From positions 1,860,001 through 1,924,000 of the forward strand of contig OZ244822.1 in NCBI GenBank assembly GCA_965220345.1: a stretch of 64,000 nt of DNA, written 5' to 3'. Source of the stretch: Aldehydirespirator sp965220345. GTDB taxonomy: Bacteria > Actinomycetota > Acidimicrobiia > Acidimicrobiales > Aldehydirespiratoraceae. The notes beneath the pieces were generated by a model that searched no databases, was not told where the DNA came from, and saw nothing but the letters and a program-made list of their open reading frames with translations. The stretch's first letter is position 1. Each line of letters opens with the position of its first letter. This document shows positions 27,911 through 36,600 of the stretch, in pieces. The position numbers were made by a program, and so were the translations under genes.

Positions 27911-29035
27911 TTAGGGGGTTTGGTCGGGGGAGCGCAGCCAGGAGCGGGTTGCTTGATGGGCGAAGTCAACACGGCCATAGCCAGTGCTGCGGATAAACCC
28001 AGAGCGCAGTAGTCGCGACCGGTAGATGCTGATGTAGCTGGAACTGCGATCCAGCCGCTGTGAGAGGTCAGCGGTCAATGTCTCGTCATCGTCTTGGGCC
28101 ATGGCTAGGGCGAACTGGCGGTCCACTTCTGACATGGCTCGCCACATGGGTGCCAGAACCAGTTGCTGGAGCCGTCGTTCGGCTTCGGCTATACCCGACG
28201 ACACCTCCTTGATCTGCAGATGTGGCGGGTCAGAGGCAGCAGTCCTCCATGAGTGAAAGCCGATCAGCTGCACCATGAAGGGATAGCCGTTACTGGCCTC
28301 AACGGCGCAGCGCAATGCGTCCTCGCTGATTTGGCCTCCATTTGCAGCTATCGGCTCAGCGAAGGCAGTCACAGTTGCAGCGTCGGACAGGTCTGCGATC
28401 TCATGGTGCGAGCAGCGTTGCAGGAACGTAATAGCCGAATCTTGCAGCATGGTGTCATTGATACTGGGAAGTCCTGCCCCCACGAACGCAATGGGCAGCT
28501 CCTCACGCCGCGTGACGTGTTGCAAAGTCGTTGCGAACTCGCGCAAATGCGGAGGTTCACCACCCTGCAGTTCGTCAATCGTGATGAGCAGGCCCCGACG
28601 TTCGGATGCAAGGCGTGAGCCGAGTGTTGTCAGAACGGGGCGTAGTCGTATCTCCCCAGCGGTGGCGACAACTGAGCTTGCCCGTTCAAATTCGACACCC
28701 ACACCCAATGCACTGACACCAGTTAGCCGTGGCCGTCCGCTGCTTGCGTGAGCATCGCCTGACAGTTCCAATGTTGCCGCTATCAGTCTGTCGCACAGAT
28801 TTCCGTGGGCGGTTTCTGCGATTACCAGCCAACCCTTGTTTTGTGCATGTTCCTGCACAGCATTGAGCGTCGCCGTTTTCCCTGCGCCGCGCACCCCGAT
28901 GAGCAATGAAGTGAAGTCGGGGTGGCCCGTACCGCTGTCAAGAGCCTCCTCAAGCGAATCCAAGATCTCGCTGCGTCCTGCGAGCACGGGCGGCGAGGCT
29001 CCGAACGATGGCTTGAAGGGATTGCCGTTAGCCAT
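27911..29035 (-). CDS. AAA-type P-loop ATPase with C-terminal winged helix
   Basis: 374 residues. Walker A GVRGAGKTA near residue 48, Walker B LLITIDELQ near 150, sensor-like FVGAGLPS, and a C-terminal region (LSQRLDRSSSYISIYRSRLL) that looks like a winged-helix DNA- or partner-binding module. It resembles the ORC/AAA_16-type ATPases found widely in actinobacteria. It stands alone next to an acquired gene pair. No toxin or effector partner was recognised; cellular role unknown. Confidence 0.8.
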   Translation of the reverse strand: MANGNPFKPSFGASPPVLAGRSEILDSLEEALDSGTGHPDFTSLLIGVRGAGKTATLNAVQEHAQNKGWLVIAETAHGNLCDRLIAATLELSGDAHASSGRPRLTGVSALGVGVEFERASSVVATAGEIRLRPVLTTLGSRLASERRGLLITIDELQGGEPPHLREFATTLQHVTRREELPIAFVGAGLPSINDTMLQDSAITFLQRCSHHEIADLSDAATVTAFAEPIAANGGQISEDALRCAVEASNGYPFMVQLIGFHSWRTAASDPPHLQIKEVSSGIAEAERRLQQLVLAPMWRAMSEVDRQFALAMAQDDDETLTADLSQRLDRSSSYISIYRSRLLRSGFIRSTGYGRVDFAHQATRSWLRSPDQTP

Positions 29036-29166
29036 TCGCTAAGCCAAATGATTTGGTGTCAACTCAGACGAGTAATGGTTACGGCCTGAGGATTCTGCTC
29101 GGCTTGATTTCACTCGTATCTTGACCTTTGAGAGTGCACTGATGGTAGGAACACCTGATTGTAGCT

Positions 29167-29238
29167 TCTTTTGCGAGCTTTAGATCTTTTGCGAGTTATT
29201 GATCTTTTGCGAGCTTTAGATCTTTTGCGAGTTATTGA
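29167..29238. repeat. Perfect 36-bp tandem duplication built of 18-bp halves
   Basis: Copies 29167-29202 and 29203-29238 are identical. Each copy consists of two related 18-base halves, TCTTTTGCGAGCTTTAGA and TCTTTTGCGAGTTATTGA. It lies in the spacer between the divergent ATPase and betaine-binding genes (29036-29421), where no gene is seen. Confidence 0.95.
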
Positions 29239-29421
29239 TTTAGGTTGCTGGCGGCGGTGGTGCCGCCGCGAGGATCCGTGGTGCTTTCGCTCGGGTTCTT
29301 CGGTTCGGTGGCTACTCAGCGGTGTCGCTGTAGCCTGGTGTGCTGCGCGTGCGGGTTTCAATTCCTTCGGGTCGATTTCCTGTGCGCGTGGTTATGTCCA
29401 CGAGGGAGGGAATCCCCGACA

Positions 29422-30741
29422 ATGAGAAAGCAACAACGAAGCCTGCTGCTCGCGTTGCTGACCATCTTGACCGCTTTGGCGATGGTCGCAGCTGCGTGCG
29501 GTGATGACGACGACTCAGACTCTGATTCTGCGGCGACGACAGTCACGCAAGCTGCACCAGCTGAGCCTGAGCCCGCTGAGGCCGAACCGGCAGCCGCCGA
29601 ACCCGCAGAGCCCGAGCCCGAACCTGCAGAGCCTGCAGAGCCTGCACCCGCAGAGCCAGCGGAGCCCGCACCCGCTGAGCCTGAGCCTGCACCCGTCGAT
29701 GCTGCACTGCCCGGTGAGGGCGTTTCTGTCACAATGGCCCGAGCCGATTGGGCGACCGGCTACTTCCAGGCTCAGGTCTATAAGCAGCTGCTTGAGGAAC
29801 TCGGCTACGACGTTTCTGAGCCATCAGAGAACGAACTTGGACCGTCGCTCGCCTATCTGGCCATGGCCGAGGGCGACATTGATTTTTGGACCAACAGCTG
29901 GTACCCAGGGCACGCCGCATGGTGGGAGCCCGAGCTGCCAGACGGCTCAAAGGTGGGCGACCACCTTGAGAGGGTTGGAGCTGTTTTCCGTGGGGGTGGA
30001 CTACAGGGAATGCTGATCACAAAGTCCGTGGCCGACGAATACGGGATCTCCTACATCGATCAAATCAACAATGACCCCGAACTCCGCGCTTTGTTTGACT
30101 CCGACGGCGATGGAAATGCCGAAATCTACGGATGTCAAGAGAGCTACACCTGCGATGACATCATCACCAACCAGATCCTCTTCTCTGGCTGGGATTACAT
30201 CGATCAGACCATCGCTGGCTATGACGCTATGTTCGCTGAAGCGGTAGCCAAAGCCGAGGCCGATGAGCCGATGGTCATCTACACCTGGACACCGAGCGCA
30301 TACATCACTCAACTACGTCCTGGTGACAATGTGTATTGGATCGGCATGCGCAACACTCTCGACGACTCCAACCCGAGCGGTGTTGAGGGTGGTGAACAAC
30401 ATGACCAACGGTTCTATCCGAACACCACAGAAGAGGTTCGTCTTGACATTGGCCCGGATCAGTGCCCCGCCGCAGCTGAAGTTGGTTACTGCCCGATCGG
30501 CTGGGTGCCAGCCGACATTCAGGTGACCGCCAACTCGGACTGGCTGGCCGAGAACCCGGCCGCTGCCGAATTGCTGAGGCAAGCCAAGCTGTCGGTGGTT
30601 GACGTGTCAATCGCCAACGTTGAACAAGACCAAGGCAGCTATACCGAAGCTCAGATCGCTCAAGCTGCCGGTGAGTGGATCAACAACAACCGCAGCGATG
30701 TCGATAGTTGGGTCGCTTCGGCACTGGATGTGGCTAGCTGA
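29422..30741 (+). CDS. Glycine betaine/proline-type substrate-binding lipoprotein (OpuAC/ProX)
   Basis: Periplasm-side binding protein for a compatible-solute ABC transporter. Type II signal peptide ending MVAAAC, then a long Pro/Glu/Ala linker (about residues 42-95). The OpuAC domain follows, with DFWTNSWYPGHAAWWEP, the Asp-rich loop FDSDGDGNAEIYGC and VIYTWTPSAYI typical of betaine binders. 439 residues. ATG 29422 follows GGAGGGAA. No permease or ATPase gene adjoins it, so it is an orphan component. Confidence 0.88.
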   Translation: MRKQQRSLLLALLTILTALAMVAAACGDDDDSDSDSAATTVTQAAPAEPEPAEAEPAAAEPAEPEPEPAEPAEPAPAEPAEPAPAEPEPAPVDAALPGEGVSVTMARADWATGYFQAQVYKQLLEELGYDVSEPSENELGPSLAYLAMAEGDIDFWTNSWYPGHAAWWEPELPDGSKVGDHLERVGAVFRGGGLQGMLITKSVADEYGISYIDQINNDPELRALFDSDGDGNAEIYGCQESYTCDDIITNQILFSGWDYIDQTIAGYDAMFAEAVAKAEADEPMVIYTWTPSAYITQLRPGDNVYWIGMRNTLDDSNPSGVEGGEQHDQRFYPNTTEEVRLDIGPDQCPAAAEVGYCPIGWVPADIQVTANSDWLAENPAAAELLRQAKLSVVDVSIANVEQDQGSYTEAQIAQAAGEWINNNRSDVDSWVASALDVAS

Positions 30742-30805
30742 GGTTTCGAGCATGATCTGAGACAGATCTGACATCATCGGATCCCATTAGATCTTGGTTT
30801 TTGAT

Positions 30806-30835
30806 GAGGGGGCGGGGCTTCGGCTCCGTCCCCTC
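30806..30835 (+). terminator. Strong UUCG-capped terminator hairpin
   Basis: 13-base-pair stem (30806-30818 with 30823-30835, two G-U pairs) closed by a TTCG loop, 64 bases after the betaine-binding gene. A classic stable hairpin with a moderately T-rich tail. Confidence 0.85.
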
Positions 30836-30873
30836 TGTCATTGTTGTACGGTGGGTTGTACGGTGGACTTGCT

Positions 30874-31707
30874 GTGACGGTGGTTTTCGGGTTGCTGGCT
30901 GCGCTGTCGGTAGGAACCTCGGATTTTCTGGGCGGGCTGGCTAGCCGACGGGCTGATCCCGTATTGGTTACCGCGGCTTCGGGGCTGCTGGGTTTCGTTT
31001 TGGCTCTGCTGGCAGGTCTGATCGTGTCCGGCGAGGTGAGGCTCGGCGACCTGGCCTGGGGAGCAACAGCCGGTATCTGCTTGGCAGCAGGTCTGGCATC
31101 AATTTACGCTGGTTATGCCCGCACTAGGGTCGCTATTGCTGCACCAGTGGCTGGCGTGGGAGCCGCTGCGCTGCCGGTGGCCGTCACAGCAGTCATCGGT
31201 GATGAAACCTTGTCGGCTGCTTCGGCTGCTGGCGTGTTGTTGGCGTTGCCAGCAATCGCGTTGGTCAGCATGGGACGTTCAGAGCAGCAGGGCAGTGTCG
31301 GTTCCAGCCTGCTTTATGGTGCTGGCGGTGCGGTCGGGCTGGGCTTGTTCTTGTTGTTGTTGGCTCAGGCAGCCGAAGACAGCGGATTGTGGCCGCTGGT
31401 GGCGGCGCGGGCTTCAGCGGTGGTGGTGCTGGCGCTGGTCATCGCAGTCAGGCGCACCGCTTTGGCATCATGCCTGAAGCTGTGGCCTCATCTGCTGGGT
31501 ATCGCTTTGCTGGTGACCGTAGGCAACGGCTTATATCTGGCTGCCACCCGGGTGGGCTCAACATCAGTTGCGGCGGTTCTTACATCACTGTTTTGTGCAG
31601 CGACAGTGTTCTGGGCGTGGTTGATATTTCGCGAACAGCTGCGACGGGTTCAGCTGCTAGGGCTAGGGGTAGCGCTGCTGGCAGTGGCACTGATCGCTGG
31701 CGGCTGA
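30874..31707 (+). CDS. EamA/DMT-superfamily transporter
   Basis: About 277 residues, almost wholly hydrophobic, with two five-helix EamA halves. The first begins VVFGLLAALSVGTSDFLGGL and the second follows GSSLLYGAGGAVGLG. Likely a metabolite exporter; substrate unknown. GTG 30874 is preferred to the TTG at 30841 because the upstream part overlaps the terminator tail and is repetitive. Confidence 0.85.
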   Translation: MTVVFGLLAALSVGTSDFLGGLASRRADPVLVTAASGLLGFVLALLAGLIVSGEVRLGDLAWGATAGICLAAGLASIYAGYARTRVAIAAPVAGVGAAALPVAVTAVIGDETLSAASAAGVLLALPAIALVSMGRSEQQGSVGSSLLYGAGGAVGLGLFLLLLAQAAEDSGLWPLVAARASAVVVLALVIAVRRTALASCLKLWPHLLGIALLVTVGNGLYLAATRVGSTSVAAVLTSLFCAATVFWAWLIFREQLRRVQLLGLGVALLAVALIAGG

Positions 31708-31748
31708 AAGTCCGCGCTGGCTGGTCGGATCGTGTCGGTGTCGCTGGC

Positions 31749-32912
31749 TCAGCGCATGTCAAAAGCGATTTTGACTCCACCGCGTCTGCCAGCTTCAGCG
31801 GCGTGACCCAAAGCGTCGACATAGCGATCAAGCGGGTAGAGAGCCGACACGAGACGGTCAAAAGCGACTTTTCCGGCCAGTTCCATCGCTAAGGCGAAGC
31901 TGCTGATGCGTGTGCCGTCGCTCCGCACTTCGGTGCCGTAGGCGTAGCAACCAACGAGTTCGATCTCGCGATGCCACAAACCGGTCAGTTCGGTAGTCAC
32001 CACAGAAGGCATTCCCAGCAGCACTACCCGTCCGCGGGGTCGGCACAAAGACAGAGCCTGAGTTAGCGAAGCCGCTGAGCCCACCGCGTCGATCACCACG
32101 TCGGCACCGCCCGAAAGATGATCCCCGACCATGAACGAACCCGTAGTCCGACGCACGGCTCGTTTCAGTTCGTCAGCTTCGACAGCGATGTCGGCACCTA
32201 ACTCAAGCGCCAGCTTGCGCTGGGTTGAGTAGCGCGCCCCGATCAGGATTGAGTCAGCATCTGTTAGTCCCCGCAGCGCAGCTACAGCCACCAGACCCAT
32301 GGTTCCAGCACCGACAACGGCAATCGTGTCGCTTGGTTGTGAACAAGCCCGCAGCGCGGCGTGAACACCGCCAGCGACCGGTTCGATCATCACCGCCAGT
32401 TCATCGCTCATCCATTCGGGCACGTCGTGAAGCTGCGATTCGTGTGCGATTAGTTCGCTGGACCAGCCCCCTCCCGTAGAGCGGCAGAACCCGGTTTGTA
32501 GCCCAGGCTTGAGGTGACCGCAGACCAGATGCCGGTAGTCGTTGCCGTCAGCGGGGCAGGCATCAGCGAAAGGGGGTTCGAAGCCTCGTGCGGCGTGACC
32601 CAGCACCGGCTCAACCACGACCCGTCTTCCGTCTTCAGTGTCGGCGACTATTTCGTGTCCAGGGATGAACGGGAACGAGACGTAGTCTTCGAAGTAGCGG
32701 GCTGAGCGACCGTCGATGGTGGACAGGTCCGATCCGCAGATGCCGCTGAGCCGCGGGTAGATGCGCTGCCAGTCTTTGCCCGGCAGCGACGGCGGATCCG
32801 AGGAGATCAGCTTGAGAGGCCCCCAGGCTGCTCCAGCACCAGGCTGCAGCCGTGAAGCTAGCGATGCCGCTACGTAGCGGGTCGGGTTCCGTGAGAAGCG
32901 CAGCGCTTTCAA
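31749..32912 (-). CDS. Zinc-type alcohol dehydrogenase-like (MDR) oxidoreductase
   Basis: 387 residues. Catalytic-zinc motif SGICGSDLS and PGHEIV in the N-terminal GroES-like domain, and the Rossmann motif VVGAGTMGLVAVAALRG near residue 205. The structural-zinc lobe is atypical, with only two widely spaced Cys around DYRHLVCGHLKPG. Substrate unknown. Convergent with the EamA gene. Confidence 0.85.
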   Translation of the reverse strand: MKALRFSRNPTRYVAASLASRLQPGAGAAWGPLKLISSDPPSLPGKDWQRIYPRLSGICGSDLSTIDGRSARYFEDYVSFPFIPGHEIVADTEDGRRVVVEPVLGHAARGFEPPFADACPADGNDYRHLVCGHLKPGLQTGFCRSTGGGWSSELIAHESQLHDVPEWMSDELAVMIEPVAGGVHAALRACSQPSDTIAVVGAGTMGLVAVAALRGLTDADSILIGARYSTQRKLALELGADIAVEADELKRAVRRTTGSFMVGDHLSGGADVVIDAVGSAASLTQALSLCRPRGRVVLLGMPSVVTTELTGLWHREIELVGCYAYGTEVRSDGTRISSFALAMELAGKVAFDRLVSALYPLDRYVDALGHAAEAGRRGGVKIAFDMR

Positions 32913-33316
32913 GGTTTTCAGCGTAGCCGCGTTCGGGTCACGGCAGATTGTTCGTCAGAACCCAGTGCCGATGTGAGGAACTGGGCTCTGCTTGCGTTGT
33001 CAGCTAGGTGATCTCAGCGGGCTAACCCGAGAGCGGAGATTATCAGCATTTTGGAGATATTTCAGCATAATTCGCATATTCGGGTTGCTTTTGTCATAGG
33101 GGCATGTCATAATGTCTGAAGATAGCTGAAAAATCATAATGAACACGAAGTAACACGAAGCATTGCGGTCAGTCTCGCGATCATGTATTGCGGTCAGTCT
33201 CGCGATCATATCGCGGTCGTTATCGCAGTCAAGATGTGCTGTGGCTATCTGAAACCAATATCCGTAGAACAAATATTCGGGTAACCCGAATATTTTTAGA
33301 AACAAGGAGGAAATCA
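32913..33316. other. 404-base regulatory region of the WXG100-FtsK unit
   Basis: No gene. It contains a half-site ATATTCGGGT at 33076-33085, a perfect 23-base direct repeat (33162-33184 and 33187-33209), and the palindrome at 33271-33295. It is AT-rich compared with flanking coding DNA, consistent with a regulated promoter. Confidence 0.75.
33271..33295. promoter_or_regulatory. 12-bp-arm palindrome, candidate operator of the type VII-like unit
   Basis: Arm AAATATTCGGGT, central A, then its exact reverse complement. It lies 21 bases before the WXG100 ATG and just before the AAGGAGG ribosome site, and its core half-site recurs at 33076-33085. Binding would block transcription or initiation; formed in RNA it could also occlude the ribosome site. 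Confidence 0.7.
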
Positions 33317-33592
33317 ATGGCAGGCGACATGCTGGTGATGTCCAAATCGCAGATGGAGCAGCTCGCGGTGATCTTCGCCCGGCAGCGAGAGACGACAGAG
33401 GGGGTGATAAGCGCCATCGGTGCTGGCATTGAGGGCACCACTTGGCAGGGAGCGAGAGCCGACCGCTTCCGTCAGCTTTGGGAGAGTGAGTTCCGACCCA
33501 ATCTGCGGGCTCTGTGTGATGCTCTTGGTGAGCATTCGACTTTCATAACCGCGGAACTGCGTGCCGGGGTCAGTGCACTTGACACTGTCTGA
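33317..33592 (+). CDS. WXG100-family protein (EsxA-like)
   Basis: 91 residues forming a helical hairpin, with the WxG turn (TTWQGARADRF) near residue 43. This size and motif define WXG100 substrates of type VII secretion. ATG follows AAGGAGGAAATCA, the best ribosome site in the window. Only 35 bases separate it from the FtsK/EssC-like gene. No second Esx partner is present, so it may homodimerise as Firmicutes EsxA does. Confidence 0.85.
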   Translation: MAGDMLVMSKSQMEQLAVIFARQRETTEGVISAIGAGIEGTTWQGARADRFRQLWESEFRPNLRALCDALGEHSTFITAELRAGVSALDTV

Positions 33593-33627
33593 GCGACTGG
33601 CGGGGTGTCAGTCGTGCAGATGGCTGA

Positions 33628-36600
33628 ATGCGATCAGACCTCGCCGCTGTTGTCGTGAGGGTCCGTTTCCGCTTCGGTGACAGCGAGCAGATCGTGGAGA
33701 TCCGCTCGCGCTTCGATGGTTACACGGTGGCAGACCTAGCTGAAGCACTGAGCAGCCAGGCACTAAATAGCCAGGCAAAGAGCAGTCAGGTAACGGGCAG
33801 CCAGGCAACCAGAACACAACCTCATCGCACCCCGGCGGCCTCTGGCACTGCTGGGCAGTCTCAGGACGCTCAGCCAGCTGGTTGTGCAACCGAAAGCGAG
33901 AAAGGTTTGGGCTTATACATCGACGGTCGCTGGTATCACCCTGAAACCCCTCTGGCATCGGCACCGATCTGGGAGGGGACGCTGCTCGAATCCGCTGTGA
34001 GCAATAAGCAGTCATCATCACGAGCATCGAAGTCCCCGCAAACAGCTCAGTCCTCGCAGTCATCTGGTAACCCCAGAGACTCTGGCAAACCCAAAGACTC
34101 TGCCTATGCAGCAGCAGGCACAGCAGACGGCTCTGCTCAGGCCAGAGCTCGGCCGGTAGTGACGGCCGGGCTACAGGCTGGCACCCGAGTCGCTTTTCGG
34201 ACTGCCGGTTCTCAGGCAGCCGCTTCTCGTGCGACTGGCTCAAAGACAAACAGCTCTCAGATGAACGGCTTGCAGTCATCACAAAGATGGCTTATCGGGC
34301 GTTCAAGCGACTGTGACCTAGTGCTCACTGATGCCACAGTCTCTCGACATCATGCCCAAGTGGAGATCGATCCTGCCAACAAAAGGCCGACAGTCACAGA
34401 TCTCGGATCACGCAACGGCACGGTCTTGAACGGCCGCAGAGTGACCGGGCCGAGCCGTATCCCAGCGGGTGCCACACTGCGGCTCGGCGCGACCTGTTTG
34501 CAGTGGCGGGCGATCCCCGCTGACGCGCCAGCGGGCGTGCAGGCGGGACTCGGTGCCAGAGCCGGACGGATCCCCTTCAACCGACCCCCGAGGCGCAGGC
34601 CGCCGACCGTAGCCACCCCGCTGAGCGTGCCAGCGGGCCCTCCAGCCCACCCCGAGGCCGAGCCACTTTCGTGGGCCGGGATTCTGCTGCCTGCAATAGC
34701 CGGGCTGGCGCTGGCTGTGGTGTGGAGCCCGTTCATGGCCGTGTTCGCAGTTTTAGGTCCGTTGATCACTGTCGGGACTTGGCTAGAGCGCCGCCGCCGA
34801 GCAGCTCGCTCACACGACCGTGTCTGCAGCGAGGTAACTCGCAGGGTTCAAGACTTCATCGCCAGACTTCCAGAAGCACAGGCCGCTGAACGTCGCCGAC
34901 GACTCGCAGTAGTCCCTGATCTAGCCGAACTGGTACGACGAGCCGAGATGCCGTCACAACGCTGCTGGGAGCGTCGCCTCGGTGACCCTGACGCGATGCG
35001 CCTCGGTGTCGGCACTGCCTGCGTGCCCTATACGCCGCTGCTTGAAGTGATAGACGGAGAACTGGCTGCGCCCGAAGCTCAGCAAGCACTTGCAGGGCTT
35101 GAGCCCCTAGCGGATGTGCCGATAGCAGTGTCATTGCAGCCCGGCGAGGTGGTAGGGGTGGTCGGCTCGCTGCCAGCGGCTCGTGCCGTGGCCCGCAGTT
35201 TGGTGTTGCAGGCAGCGGTATTGCACGGCCCCGCAGACCTGGCTATAGCAGGCTTAGCCCCCAACCTCGCCGATGAAACCGATCAAACCGATGAAGCAGA
35301 ATGGGCATGGCTGCGTTGGTTGCCTCACACCACTGACATCTCCGCCGAGCCAGGAGCTTTAGTAGCCACCGCGCCGGGAGAAACAGCTTCGGCAGCTGAA
35401 GCGGCCGCAGCAAGCCTAGAAGAGCGTGCTTTGCTGGCTGTCATTGATGGTGCCGAAACTTTAACCGGTCGCGCCGCGCCAGGTCGGATGCTTCTAGCTC
35501 TGAAGCACTGCTCCGGGATTGTGATAACTGATGACATCTGCGAGTTGCCATCAAGTTGCACCACCATTGTGCGCATTGATCACGGCGCAGGTCGGCTCAA
35601 GCTGGTGGATCCTCGTACTTCAGCGGTCAGCAGCCCCATGGTGGGATGGGGGGTTACTGCCGATACCGCCTGTGCTACAGCGGCTCGACTCGCTCGCCTA
35701 GATGACCCAGAACTGCACTCGGCACCGTCATGCCTGCCCGACTTGATGCCGCTGCTGGAACTGCTGGGAATTGATCTCAACCCTGAAACAGTTGAGCGCC
35801 GCTGGGCGGAGGTACGCGGCACAGATCAGCTGAAGGTACCGCTGGGTGTCACCAGCGAGGGACCTCTTGTGCTTGATCTAGTAGCCGACGGACCTCATCT
35901 CTTGATCGGTGGTACCACCGGTTCGGGCAAGTCCGAACTGTTGCGGTCGATGGTGGCTGGCTTAGCGCTTTCGGCTGATCCTGATCATCTGGCGTTCGTT
36001 CTGATCGACTACAAGGGTGGTGCCGCTTTTGACCGCTGCGCGGAAATGCCTCATGTAGCCGGAATGGTCACCGACCTCGACGACCGCCTAGCCGAGCGAG
36101 CGCTGCTGTGCCTAGAAGCTGAGCTGAAGCATCGCGAAGAGCGCTTGCGAGCTGTCGGCGCTGAGAATCTGGCGGCGTTTCGTGCCCAAAGCTCAAGCCG
36201 TGATGATCCACTGCCGCGGCTGGTTGTGGTAGTTGACGAGTTCGCCACGCTGGCCGCTGAACTGCCAGAGTTTCTGAGTTCGCTGGTCGGGATCGCTCAG
36301 CGGGGCCGCAGTCTCGGCGTGCATATGGTGCTGGCCACTCAACGACCCGCCGGAGTAGTGACCGATGACATCCGAGCTAATACCTCATGTCGTATTGCTT
36401 TGCGAGTAACAGACCGGCACGACTCCAACGACGTGATCGACTCTCCCGACGCGGCACGCATTCCTAGGCAGCGTCCAGGTCGAGCCATGGCGCGTTTTGG
36501 GCCTGATGAGCTGATTACGTTCCAGTCAGCGCTGGTTAGCAGCAGCACTCGGCGTGTCTCTAACACTCTGCGAGTCGAGCCGTATGTGCCGTTCGGGTCC

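Noticed and set aside
29167..29238. Possible CRISPR or iteron array
   Set aside because: Units are directly adjacent with no spacers, only two copies; fits the general tandem-duplication pattern.
29245..29421. N-terminal extension of the betaine-binding lipoprotein
   Set aside because: The lipoprotein signal peptide begins at ATG 29422 with its own ribosome site; the upstream translation is Cys/Leu-rich and has no motif.
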